Shown here one piece after another: positions 48,674-58,642 of a stretch of DNA of 64,000 nt. Source of the stretch: Theobroma cacao (Eukaryota > Streptophyta > Magnoliopsida > Malvales > Malvaceae); NCBI RefSeq assembly GCF_000208745.1, contig NC_030851.1, forward strand, positions 4,080,884 to 4,144,883, in the 5' to 3' direction. How positions within the stretch are numbered: the first letter of the stretch is position 1; each line of letters opens with the position of its first letter. The translations under genes and the position numbers were made by a program. Under the pieces are notes generated by a model. The model searched no databases. It was given only the letters and a program-made list of their open reading frames with translations, and had not been told where the DNA came from.

Positions 48674-49580
48674 ATGGAGCAGAAGAAATGGATTCTTACA
48701 GTTGTGTTAGCTCTCATCGTCGCAATGCTGCCTTTGACTATTCGAATCCTGGAATTGCATCAAGTTCAGGCAGCGTTTATATATGGGGTACTTTGTGCAA
48801 GTCTTTGTCCTGTGTTAATCATTGATTTGTCACTTAATTAATACATGTAAAGCCAATATTACAATTGGCTATATCAATATATCAGAACAGCCTGTACATG
48901 ACGTATCCATGTTAGTCTTCCTTGCTTTTTGTTCCTTGTAGATCCTTTGGACCTGTAACAAGCCCTTACTTTCGAGCTGTCCAGGGAACTAACAGACATG
49001 ATTCTCGGGAAGCTGGGAGGCTCAGGCTGGGCTTCCAGTAACCACGACCTTAGCATGGACAAGGCTGTAACGAGCAAAGTTGTCGGCCCAAACTTAACAG
49101 CGTGCCATCCATCTTTTGGTAGTCCAGATCTTATTGTTTACTGTTGCCCTCCGGGATTTGAATCGCCAGTGCTTTTTGTAGATTTCCAGTTTCCATTGAC
49201 AGTAAAGGTATTTAGGTTTAAAAATCATTGGAGAGAGAGAAAAAGAAGAGGAAGAAGTCATAGTTGTGCACGGAATCGAAGTGAAAGGGGACGCATTTGT
49301 TAAATTTGATGTTTATGTAAATGTTGTTAATCATACGATCATCATCCCAAAGTTCAGAGAATTTTCGGGGATATTTGTTCACATTCCCAAGGGTGTTGGT
49401 TTCAGGGAGAGAGATCATGGTGGGGACATTGTGAGGAGGAAGACAGTTCTTGAATTGGGGGTCTCAGAACAACTGAAAGATTTGGAAGTAGATACAGATG
49501 AAAGCATATGGATTACATCGTTGCCAAGGACGGCAGCTGCAGCAACAATTGAAGGAATACGGATAGAGTACATCAAATGA
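48674..49580 (+). pseudogene. Tandem PPO copy lacking the tyrosinase domain
   Basis: Exon 1 (48674 to about 48786, MEQKKWILTVVLALIVAML...) and the start of exon 2 (ELTDMILGKLGG, CCPPGFESPV, VDFQFP) match the intact PPO. The sequence then jumps from FQFP directly to LTVKV, removing codons for residues 106-444 of the intact protein (1017 nt). All copper ligands and the DWL domain are lost, with the frame kept at the junction. About 35 nt later a net 2-nt loss (28 instead of 30 nt between AATCAT and GTCATAG) shifts the frame. The KFDV domain (open at 49266-49580, with a small insertion after HIPKG) is therefore no longer joined to the N-terminus. Confidence 0.9.
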
Positions 49581-50153
49581 TTGAAGTCTCCGACACCTGG
49601 AGAGCACCATACATGATTGATTTGTATTATTGCTATGCGAAGGTTCACGTATCTGTAGCTGATATGTGTATTTTTTGTATGAAAATTGATAAATTATATA
49701 GGTAAATAAGTCGTATCTGCTATTGAAATCATGGTAAAACCTTTTAGTAACAGAGCTCACGGATTTCATATTGAACAAATTTAGCAAAACTATTCGAGTT
49801 GTGCTGTTACCAGGATTAATTGGCTAATATATTGTATCTAAGGAATTGAAGTGGACTTTGCTTCTTGCATAGCCTGCCTTATGTTATAAGATAAGCGTTG
49901 AGTTCTAGGGACACCAAACATTTGAATCAAAAAGCAGAGTAAAAAATTTCAGACCAAATCATTTTATTCCACACAACAAGATTTTAATCACAATTCCAAG
50001 AACCTCATACAATTGTAATTATTTGCCTTCATAGATAAAAATTTATCCTCCAATTTAACTCCTGCCCTTTGCAGGAAAGAGTCAAAAAGAAAAATAGTCA
50101 GCTTAACAAGAGTTGGCCGCGCCCTTTAGGCTTTTGTGTAAACCAGGAAACAA
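49581..50153. other. Convergent spacer between PPO copy and laccase
   Basis: 3' flanks only; no gene is seen. Confidence 0.6.
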
Positions 50154-52318
50154 CTAGCAAGGTGGAAGGTCCTTGGGAGGAGGCAAAATGGATTGATCTG
50201 GTCCCTTTCCATTCTCCACCACAAAAGCTGTCTTCAAACCCCAGCCGGTATGGAGCTCCAAATGACAGTGCATGAACCAAACTCCTGAAGAATGAAAAGA
50301 ATTGGTTTAGACTGTAGAGGATTACTATTATTTTTTCGTTGTTTTAAATTGCTTTCTTTCTAATGCCATGTTTATATTGAGTTTCTGGTGAATGTACCTG
50401 GATTATCAGCCCTGAACCTTATGGCGGTCCACCCACTGGTCGGTACTCCAACTGTGTTTCTTTCAGGAGGGTCAACCAAGTTAAATTTAGCTGGGTCTTT
50501 TGCTGGGTCAAAGTTCCCGATTCCAGTCCCAACGACAAAGAAATTGTAACCATGAAGGTGGAATGGATGGGATTCAACAGTTAGAAGATTGGTATCCTGT
50601 AGCACTAACTCAACTGTGGAATTGAAAGCAATCTTGCTTAGCCTGGTGCCTAAAGTAGTACCAAGATTGGCAGTCAATGGAGCACCAGTGTAATTGAAAG
50701 GTTTAGGAGGGCGGTCAGGGAAATCTGTTCTAAATACTCCCTTGACGTTGAAATATTGAGCTTGAAGAAGGCCAATCTGTGGCATAACAAAGGTAATGTT
50801 GTTCAAAGATGCAGTGAGTTGTGTTCCATTCAGGCAAGTTGCACATGGGTTGATTCCTAATCCAATTGTGTAGAAGAGATGTCTGTCAACTTTAAGGGGC
50901 ACATTTGCTGGGTATTGTGGAGAGTTTAGGCTCCTAAGTTTGGCATTGTATCTCAATGCAAAAGCTGTGTCATTTGGTGATGGTAGCTGAGGAAGGATTG
51001 GGAGGACAGTGTTTGGAACACCTTTATATTGAAGTATAGCCGTGGCGGTTTTGTTGTCTACGGTCAATGGTGCATCCATGAAAGGCCTAGCCGCCATGAA
51101 ATATCTACCAGGTGCTTGGGTGGCTTGAACAAGAACATTTGTGGTCTGCCCTGGTGCAATTAGAATTGCTTGTGTAGTAAACGGTTTAGAATAAACTGCA
51201 TCTATTTCTACCACCGTCATATTGTGGCCAGCAATGGCAAAGAAAAGTTCATCGTTGAGTGCAGCGTTGATAATTCTCAAGAGATAAGTCTTTCCTTGTT
51301 CTACCTCCATCGCAAATGTATCTGCAAAAGAAAAGAAAAAAATAAGAATGCAAGGCCTTGTATGCTGAATCCAAAAGCCGGTGCTAATACTCCGTTGAAA
51401 AAAAAGGCTAAGCTTACATTTCTCAGAACATGGGAATAATGGCCCTGGTTTTCCATTAATTGTGTGAGCATCAGATGTATTTGGCGGTAATCCCAGCTTG
51501 TTCCCTTGTTTAACAATCTCTTCAACATCGTTATTCCACCATTCACCTGCGCCAAGTACAAGAATTATGGAAATATTAACACGTTAATTGTCTAATTAAA
51601 ATAGTCCCACCAATACGGAACAATTCACCCCACCTAAAATTATGTTAGTTTCCCTGTAAGGTTGAGGAAAAGGGAATGGGGTCCCCTGTTTTGGCATGAT
51701 TACAATTGCACCATAAACTGTTGCTCTGAGCCAAAAGATATGTGCATGCCACCATAGAGTTCCTCGTTGACCCGTTACATTAAAATCGTACGTGTAACTG
51801 TGCCCTGTCTGGATAGGGCATTGTGTTATAAAAGCTGGTCCATCTGCCCATCCATTGCGAAATTGTTTCAGTCCATGCCTGCCATGACAGAATCGTATCA
51901 ACAAAGCCCAATAATTGACTTCATGACATGAGAATCGCATTTTCAAAAGAAATGATGCATTTCCTACCAATGAATGGACATGTTATATTGGGCGTAGTTT
52001 GCGACATTAATGAGAACTCTGTCGCCTTCTCTCGCGTATATTGTTGGCCCTGGAAACATCCCATTGACTGTAACAACAGGTTTAGCATGGCATAGCCTGC
52101 TAACATTTTTCACTTGAATCTGAAAGAACAGAAAGCCATATTATCATTAAGAATGAAAATAAATTCAGCTAAAAGGTGAATACAACATGCCATGGATTCA
52201 ATAGGCCTACATCGAATTGGTATCTTCTCACTGCTGCATCTGCAGGAAGAGAAATGAAGCCAACTAGATAGAGGAAGAAAAAGAATGACCCCGAGCAGAA
52301 AATTTTGCCTACTGCCAT
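50154..52318 (-). CDS. LAC: Laccase (LAC4/LAC11/LAC17 clade)
   Basis: Six exons on the minus strand (52318-52211, 52119-51968, 51878-51634, 51546-51418, 51321-50398, 50284-50154) total 1689 nt, or 562 aa. This is a secreted blue multicopper oxidase with a signal peptide of about 28 residues ending ...LPADA. Copper motifs are HWHG (H86, H88), WWHAH (H131, H133), HPFHLHG (H463, H466, H468) and [12 protein letters not shown] (H525, C526, H527, H531, with axial L536). The C-terminus [11 protein letters not shown] is typical of plant laccases that polymerise monolignols in secondary walls. It resembles the LAC4/11 group in [26 protein letters not shown], although I cannot place the exact orthologue. 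Several N-glycosylation sites are visible. The mRNA carries a near-perfect miR397 site. The pectinesterase gene lies 633 nt upstream on the same strand. Confidence 0.96.
51253..51273 (-). promoter_or_regulatory. miR397 target site in laccase mRNA
   Basis: The strand complementary to the mRNA reads TCGTTGAGTGCAGCGTTGAT plus one base. This equals conserved plant miR397 at 19 of 21 positions, with differences at miRNA positions 3 and 21 and the cleavage-site centre fully paired. It overlaps codons for INAALNDE, the place where miR397 targets laccases in other plants. Confidence 0.85.
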
Positions 52319-52390
52319 TTTGTGTGCTTAATTCTTCGAATTCCGGGTTACGTTTCTTCTGATGAGACATAGGGAGTTGAGGTTTAATGG

Positions 52391-52399
52391 TTTTTATAG
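52391..52399 (-). promoter_or_regulatory. TATA box of the laccase gene
   Basis: ctataaaaa on the minus strand, about 73 nt upstream of the ATG; a good match to the plant TATA consensus. Confidence 0.65.
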
Positions 52400-52951
52400 T
52401 GTATGAAAAAGGTTAAGTAATGCTATCAGTTTGTTAAAAGGGAAGGGAGAGGGTATTGTTGAATTAGGTAAGAGGAGGAGCAGAGGTTGAACATGAACGC
52501 TTGTAAGCAAAATATGAGAGGGACTTGAAGGGTGTTACACTTGAAGATCAGAAGACGGAGAGACCAGATGTTATTGATAAAATACTAAGAAAATAAACAT
52601 GAGAGCTACTTAAAACCAAACACGACCGCCCTGAGCTGGTGAGCTTTACCGTTAAGGAAAAGTGTTAAGATTTACTTCAGATTCCAGCTGCTTCGGGTTG
52701 TTCAAAAATGTTTTTTTATGCACATGACAACAGCCAGCCATATCTCACTTGGGAATAAAAAAGGATAATTAAGGTGGAAGAAGAACCCTCTTATTTAGTT
52801 ATTTTAATTGAATAAACATAGGGGTGCATGTATGTCATATGTACATGAATGTTACAATAAAGTCACTAGTCTATTGTGGACTACTACATCAAATCAATGT
52901 GTTCTTCTAGATTTGATGCAATAACAATCAATCAGTATCTAATTATTTTCA
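52400..52951. other. Laccase promoter / pectinesterase 3' flank
   Basis: No gene or repeat is recognised. It should contain the laccase upstream regulatory sequence. Confidence 0.5.
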
Positions 52952-54666
52952 TCAGCCACTGGTAATGGAACCGGGGCGCCTTTTGAAATTGGTTGGTGCA
53001 GGTCTAAGCCAAGCTCTCCCTCCAATCATGTCCATAGTCAAGAATGGTGCAGCTTCATTTTGTGATAGGCGGTGTGACCACTGAACCCTCTTTGATGCAT
53101 CAGCTCCAGGTCCATAGCACTTGTATTCACCATAATACGCAGTCCTGTCATGCAAAATAGAAAATGTTACTAAACCAGTAAACATAGATAATTTTAATTT
53201 TCAAGATTAGCTGATATATATATGTACCTTTGCTTTCTTGGGTCTTGCCAGTCATCCCATCCTTGTGGGATTATCACATTGGACATGTAGGTTTCGGCAA
53301 AGACTACCCGAGAAAAAGCACCCCACGGCCTTCCAAGGAAAGCAGCACCAATGCCAGTGATCTTGCAACCCAAGAAAGTGAAGCCGGTATTCTCTGAAGG
53401 TGAATTCCTATGTTGAGCAGTGATAGATCCACTTTTTGTTGAAAGGGAATGCAAATGGCATCCCTACAAGGAGATAAAAGTCGTATCAACTTGTTAGTCA
53501 TCCTTGAAAAATTTTTACTGCTAAAATTTTGCCATTTAAATTTGTCTCTTTTAGACAATGTAAAGCACTCACTTCATAAAAGGACGAAGCATTTCCACAT
53601 ATGAAATCTGTGCCTCCTTCAATGTAGCAATTTTTGAAATAATGCTTTCCGGTATCATCCAGGAGAGTATCTTGATAGGAGAGAATCCTGCATCCATAGA
53701 ATGCAGCTCTGTCTCCTGATACCCTCATTGCAACAGCCTTGCCACCCGTCCCAAATGTGTTCTACAGCCACAAATTCATTTCATTAGAATTTGGAGGTAA
53801 ATCAGCGAGCTTAGGGGTAATATCAATTGATTGTTCGACTGAAATGGACTTAAATTGTGTTGGGAATATACATCAATTTTTATGTTGACTAAAATTTGAA
53901 TTTGTATCAGAATTGCATCCTTGACAAACATCCTGAATGGCCTACATCCCTACAAACAAAACCTATTTATTTCAGACTGGTGCCCACAGAACATGGGAGG
54001 AAGTCCCACACAAAGCTCCAGCACTGTTTAGAGGCGCATCATATGCTGAATTTTTAGATGAAAAAGAAAGAGAAGAAAGTGAAGAGACTAGCAACAGCTC
54101 TAGGAATTGTTTATACATATAAGCCAACATATATAGATACCTGAATTGTGAGATATTGTCCAACAAAGTCAGAGGCCAATACAGTGAGCGCTGCAGAATC
54201 AAATATCCCCCCGCTCTCATTCCATGTTACTATGGTGTCTTGGGCCCGAGTGCCACTCAATGTTATAAATGGCTTATCAGCAGGCACAACAATCTTTTCC
54301 CTGCTCAATGAAAGTTCAAACAAAACAAAGAGTTAAAAAGTCTGAAAAAAAAAAACAAAAACCATCTCAATTAGCCCATCAAGTTGTAGTATTTAGCTAT
54401 AAACATGGTCATACACCCACACGTTACCTGTATGTCCCTGGCTTAACCAAAATGAAGTAGAGTTCAGAGTTATTAGATGGAACAGCGTCTATTGCATCTT
54501 GTATCTTCTTAAAGTCCCCATGGCCAGCCTGATCGACCCTCAAAAGAATGGCGGTAGACATGTCTATGGGAGCTTTGGCAGCTGCGTTAACCATAAGAAA
54601 AGCAAAAACAACTTCAAATAAAACGATAACAATATTAGCATGGCTACAAATATTCATTCCTGCCAT
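52952..54666 (-). CDS. PME11: Pectinesterase without pro-region (PME11/QRT1-like)
   Basis: Five exons on the minus strand (54666-54428, 54300-54141, 53761-53573, 53463-53228, 53144-52952) total 1017 nt, or 338 aa. The enzyme removes methyl esters from cell-wall homogalacturonan. There is an N-terminal hydrophobic signal (about 9-28) and no PMEI-type pro-domain. Catalytic positions of the family are seen as Q163-D164 (SYQDTL), D185 (GTDFICG) and R241 (LGRPWG). Other matches are FKNCYIEGGTDF and a C-terminal TAYYGEYKCYGPGAD segment. From memory it is closest to Arabidopsis putative pectinesterase 11 (REKIVVPADKPFITLSGT, SSFYEGCHLHSLS). FICG replaces the commoner FIFG but is also found in that subgroup. 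The start is the ATG at 54666; a GTG two codons upstream is not used. Confidence 0.94.
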
Positions 54667-54815
54667 GTGCACTTGTGATGACTTCCTTCGTCTCGATGGG
54701 TGTGCAGGCCGGGAACTAGATTAAAATTCAATCAACCTATATGATTTTCTTGTAAAGGAATAATGAAGCAAAGTTACACAATTTTGACTGGTTAATTAAT
54801 AACAAAGGGGGCCTC

Positions 54816-54824
54816 ATTATATAG
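54816..54824 (-). promoter_or_regulatory. TATA box of the pectinesterase gene
   Basis: ctatataat on the minus strand, about 150 nt upstream of the ATG. Confidence 0.5.
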
Positions 54825-54839
54825 TATTCTCAAAGCTAG

Positions 54840-56163
54840 TTTCTTATGTAATTATGGCAATAATACAGATTATAAGATAAATCATTATAATTATATTAGA
54901 TCACGATATTATTATACTACGATAAGATTAATTTAATAATATGGTAATTATTTATATATTTAAACATTTAATTCAATAATAAATGTATTTTTTTTAATTT
55001 AATAGGGTCTAGCTACCCTATTAAGATTTATTAATTACGAAATAAAAAGTATAAATGAGAGGATATAAACCGTACCTCCAAGTTACATGATTGTAAGAAA
55101 GTTTTGAAAAAATACTTAGAGTATGGAAATCCATTTTACATGTATAACTTTTGATGATACAGTAAAACAGATATTTCCTACTATTACATTGAAATAATAT
55201 ATTAAAATAAAATTTAAAATAGAAAATATAAGTAAGAAAAGCACTTAGAATGAAGTGTTTCATTTTATGACAATAATTTATACTATCGTCATAAAATTGA
55301 AACACTTTCATGTTACAACACAATAATAAATGTATGTTTTCAATTAAAGAATCTAATTTTAGAATTTTATAAAACCATTCAGCCAAAGATTTTGAACTGT
55401 TAGATGGAAAGTTGACATGTTTGGCAATATGAGTGTTAGCTGATTACTTTAATTTAATCCCCGACAGGATTGGTATACTTGAACTGGAAAAAAGTCATCG
55501 GATAAGCAACTAAGGACAAATGAATTGAACTAGTAGTACTATTTAGGTAAAGGCTCCTGCCCTAAAACCCGGGGGGCGGGAGTCGACCATGACAATTATA
55601 TTTTACTTGGTGGTAATTACAAGTTGCTATACTTGTTTTATTCCTTAAATCTTTTCCTCAAACTAACAAGTAATTATTTGTACAGCTAAATAGTTAATCC
55701 TTACATGTTTTTAATTAAGAAATCAATATCGAATCTTTCTCATTCCATAAATAAACACACAAAAATTATTATCGAACCAACTAATGGAGTCCAATTAATT
55801 TTTGAAAGTTTTGGGCCTCTCTAGATTATGCTGATTGTGAGCTACAACCTTATCTGGAGTCGAATCCAGCTCAGCTTTGAGACCTTGTTATATAATCTTA
55901 TCAAATGGAGTTTGTAACATAATTATGGCAGTTATCTAGATTATATTTTAATTTAATAGAATTATTATGTGAGATTCTGATATCATTAAATTACGATATG
56001 AATAATTTAATGATATCATAATTATTTATACATTTATATATTTAATTCAATAATAAATGCATCTTTCTGATTAAGGAATCGACTTTGAATTTTTTTCACT
56101 TCATAAATTAAAAAAAAAAACAATAATGGTTGAACAGAATCCGTCCCTACACCGAAAACTGAT
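54840..56163. other. AT-rich intergenic with diverged direct repeats
   Basis: No protein gene is supported. Segments near 54840-55000, 55715-55878 and 56072-56263 share similar order and wording, including the string aattaatttttgaaagtttt followed by gggcctc in the last two. Confidence 0.55.
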
Positions 56164-56263
56164 TGGGCCAACTAAGGGAGCCTAATTAATTTTTGAAAGT
56201 TTTGGGCCTCACTTTGATTCTGCTGATTGTGGGCTACAATCTGATCTGAATCGAGCCCAGCCT
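55715..56263. repeat. Diverged tandem duplication of about 165-190 bp, two copies
   Basis: Copy 1 is about 55715-55878 and copy 2 about 56072-56263. They share the core ttaatttttgaaagttttgg plus gcctc, then ctgattgtg.gctacaa and a cgaatccag/cgagcccag element. The second copy carries more TGGGCY motifs and abuts the snoRNA promoter. Confidence 0.65.
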
Positions 56264-56268
56264 GGTTT
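56164..56268 (+). promoter_or_regulatory. Cluster of site II motifs upstream of the candidate snoRNA
   Basis: TGGGCC occurs at 56164-56169 and 56203-56208, and TGGGCT at 56230-56235, with further inverse copies (agccca, gccca) up to about 56268. The density is well above that of the surrounding AT-rich DNA. Confidence 0.55.
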
Positions 56269-56357
56269 CCAGGGCCCAGCTAAAACCCGGAGTACTTTTG
56301 ATTGGCATTTTCGTAATTAGAGTCAAGATACCGGCGATAAATAATAGCCAAGTTCTG

Positions 56358-56366
56358 AAACCCTAA
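56358..56366 (+). promoter_or_regulatory. Telo-box upstream of the candidate snoRNA
   Basis: AAACCCTAA, about 90 nt downstream of the site II cluster and about 145 nt upstream of the snoRNA, followed by a pyrimidine-rich leader-like stretch. Confidence 0.6.
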
Positions 56367-56510
56367 CAACGAAACTGGTTCAGCTTCAAAACCAGATCTC
56401 TTCTTCCCTTCCTCTGCCAAAATCAAAAACTCTAGCCTTTATCTTTATCAGTTTCCATGTTTTCTGCGTTTTTATTTTGCTTATTTTGAGGATTTAATGT
56501 AGAAAGAGAA

Positions 56511-56605
56511 GGTGCGATGATGATTATAGAAATTAAATCTCGTTAATCTGATTCGTAACATGAGGATGAACTTTTTCATCCATTCTTAAACGTCTTCTGA
56601 GCGTC
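56511..56605 (+). ncRNA. Candidate box C/D snoRNA guiding 25S rRNA methylation
   Basis: About 95 nt. C box ATGATGA is at 56517-56523, D' box CTGA at 56548-56551, C' box AGGATGA (6 of 7) at 56563-56569 and D box CTGA at 56597-56600. A 5-bp terminal stem with G-U pairs forms between ggtgc (56511-56515) and gcgtc (56601-56605). The 12 nt directly before D' (aatctcgttaat, 56536-56547) are fully complementary to the conserved large-subunit rRNA segment ATTAACGAGATT (within GGATTAACGAGATTCCC, from memory of plant 25S). By the D+5 rule the target is the second A of the ATTAA run, a site that in yeast is methylated under guidance of snR13. No guide partner was recognised for the D box. Upstream site II and telo-box motifs fit an independent pol II snoRNA gene. 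Confidence 0.7.
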
Positions 56606-58642
56606 ATCTCTTTCTTTTTTTGGTGCTTCTGGTTTTTCCCCTGTCCCTCCTTTGTGAGAAAGAAATCATTTTTATTTGCTATTCTTTGTGGGATAATACA
56701 AACATTGTTTTAGCTTTAAAAACTTGTGTTGAAATGTCATGAGGATTCCATTTTGTTAATCTTCTGCAAATTCTGATTTTTCGGCTTGAATGGGGATTAA
56801 GTGTTGTAGCATTAAGGAACGATACGATTCAGAAATTATTATGAGAACTGAAACATTTGGGATCGGTTGGAAAGTATGTGAGAAAAGTTTTGCAGATTTC
56901 CTACATGAATTAGAGGCCAATGTGTTGAGCCAGCCGATCTGACGGGAAAGCTCGAGCCCATTGCTGCAGTCGCTGGGCCTTACAGTTGAAGAGAGGTCAA
57001 CCAGGACCTGCTTTTTTGCGCCTTCAAGCCGAAAGCATTGCGATTTAAAAACTTTAGAAATTTGATGAACAAAATTTTATAAAAATAATTAAAATTAATC
57101 CAATGTATGTTAAAATTGAACATGGTTAAATTTATTATATTAACAAATTCTATCAGTTTTAATTATTAATAATATTAGTAATACTTTTTCTATATAAAAT
57201 ATATCTAAAAGTTTTTGTTCAATATTCCAATAATATTTTATTAATAAAGTCTATATGTTTTTAATTTATTTTTATTTATTAAAAATATTAAAAATATTTG
57301 TATATAAAAAATATATAAATTAGTGATTGAGTTTTTTATTTGAAATTATACAATAAATTATCCTTCCTAATTGATTAACACAGAAAAAAAAATTAAATCG
57401 AAATGGTCAAATTCAATCCATATAAATTAATTATTTAAAAGTTAATAAATACTTGCGCAAGAAGAAACGCCAGGTTTTTATTATTGTTCCTTCTCAAAAT
57501 TTCCAATGCATGAAATGTATAACGTAATGACATCAATAGTTTAATCTTTAAACTTTAAATATGATGATATTTGAGTTTTTAACTTATTAGTTGATATATA
57601 ATATTTTATCTAAACATTTAATTTATTGATTGATGCATAATTTTTTATTTAAAAAATAAAATTTAAATTCCTTCTTTTAATTTTTTTTAAAAAAAAACTT
57701 CAATATGATGATATTAATTAATAGTTTGGCGAGTCCAAGTTTTAGCCATTGTAGCCACCACCAACCGTGTAGTAGCGGTCCAGCAATGTAATAAAACAAT
57801 TACATTATGGGCTATGAATCTACATTTCTAAAATATACATGTAAATGTAATGGATGAATTTTCTGTATTTTTCTTTGAATTTTAGAAAATGAAATTTCAG
57901 CTTCTTATTTTCTAAGTGAATATATTTGTTTACTGCTAAAGAAAATGAGAATGGTTTCAGTTGGTGGCAGAGTCAAGCTAAGAAATGTTTACAAGTCATA
58001 ATTCATGAGAATTAAACTTTTCGGGTTGGTTGAAACTTGAAAGGAAACTATTTTTCCTTGAGAAAGAGGAAATTAAAGTAAATATATTTTGAAAAAATTA
58101 TAAGTAGAATTCTTCCACAATTTCAGACAGAGAGAAGGGGGTTAATAAGTTTTTCAAAAGTTTTAAAATTTTATAATTTTCTTTTACTTTTTAAAAAATT
58201 ATATAATTTTATCTTTACTTTTTCTTCAAAATTTTATAATTTTATTCTTACAAATGTAAAATTTTTTATATAATTATTTTAGCAAGCCTGTTTGCTCGAG
58301 CCTATTAACGAGACCCGATTTGATTTGCTTAATGGATGGTTAAAACCGCAGAACAACGGGCTGCGCCATGTAACGAGTAACGACTCGTGTGAATCCGATG
58401 GATCTATGACTTTTCGAGCCGACGACATGGTTAAAAGTTCAAACACGTAACTTTGTCTGGCGGCGACACCAAAATCCTACTAATCAAAAGGTTGGGTCTC
58501 GTATTTCATCCAATTTCCAACCCATCAGAACCAAAACCAACCTCCAAAAACAGGACATAAACCAAAGCTTAGAACACAAGAACTCAGGAACGAAATCCTT
58601 TTTTCTTTTCTTGCGGAAATCATTTTGGAATCAATCAACTTA
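56606..58642. other. Intergenic region downstream of the snoRNA
   Basis: No protein gene is supported. The first about 450 nt are less AT-rich and may belong to the snoRNA precursor. AT-rich DNA with a dispersed repeat near 57600-57700 follows, then the promoter flank of the USP gene. Confidence 0.5.

Noticed and set aside
54667..54672. GTG start two codons upstream in the pectinesterase
   Set aside because: Plant nuclear genes use ATG; 54666 gives a good signal peptide.
55021..55386. 121-codon minus-strand ORF
   Set aside because: Translation of AT-rich DNA (Phe/Tyr/Lys/Ile-rich) with no conserved feature.
56736..56776. Second C/D snoRNA-like arrangement (ATGAGGA then CTGA at 56772-56775)
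   Set aside because: C box has one mismatch, the enclosed length is only about 40 nt, there is no terminal stem and no recognisable guide.
58625..58642. Upstream non-ATG start for the USP gene
   Set aside because: The frame is open but begins at TTG; the first ATG is at 58643.
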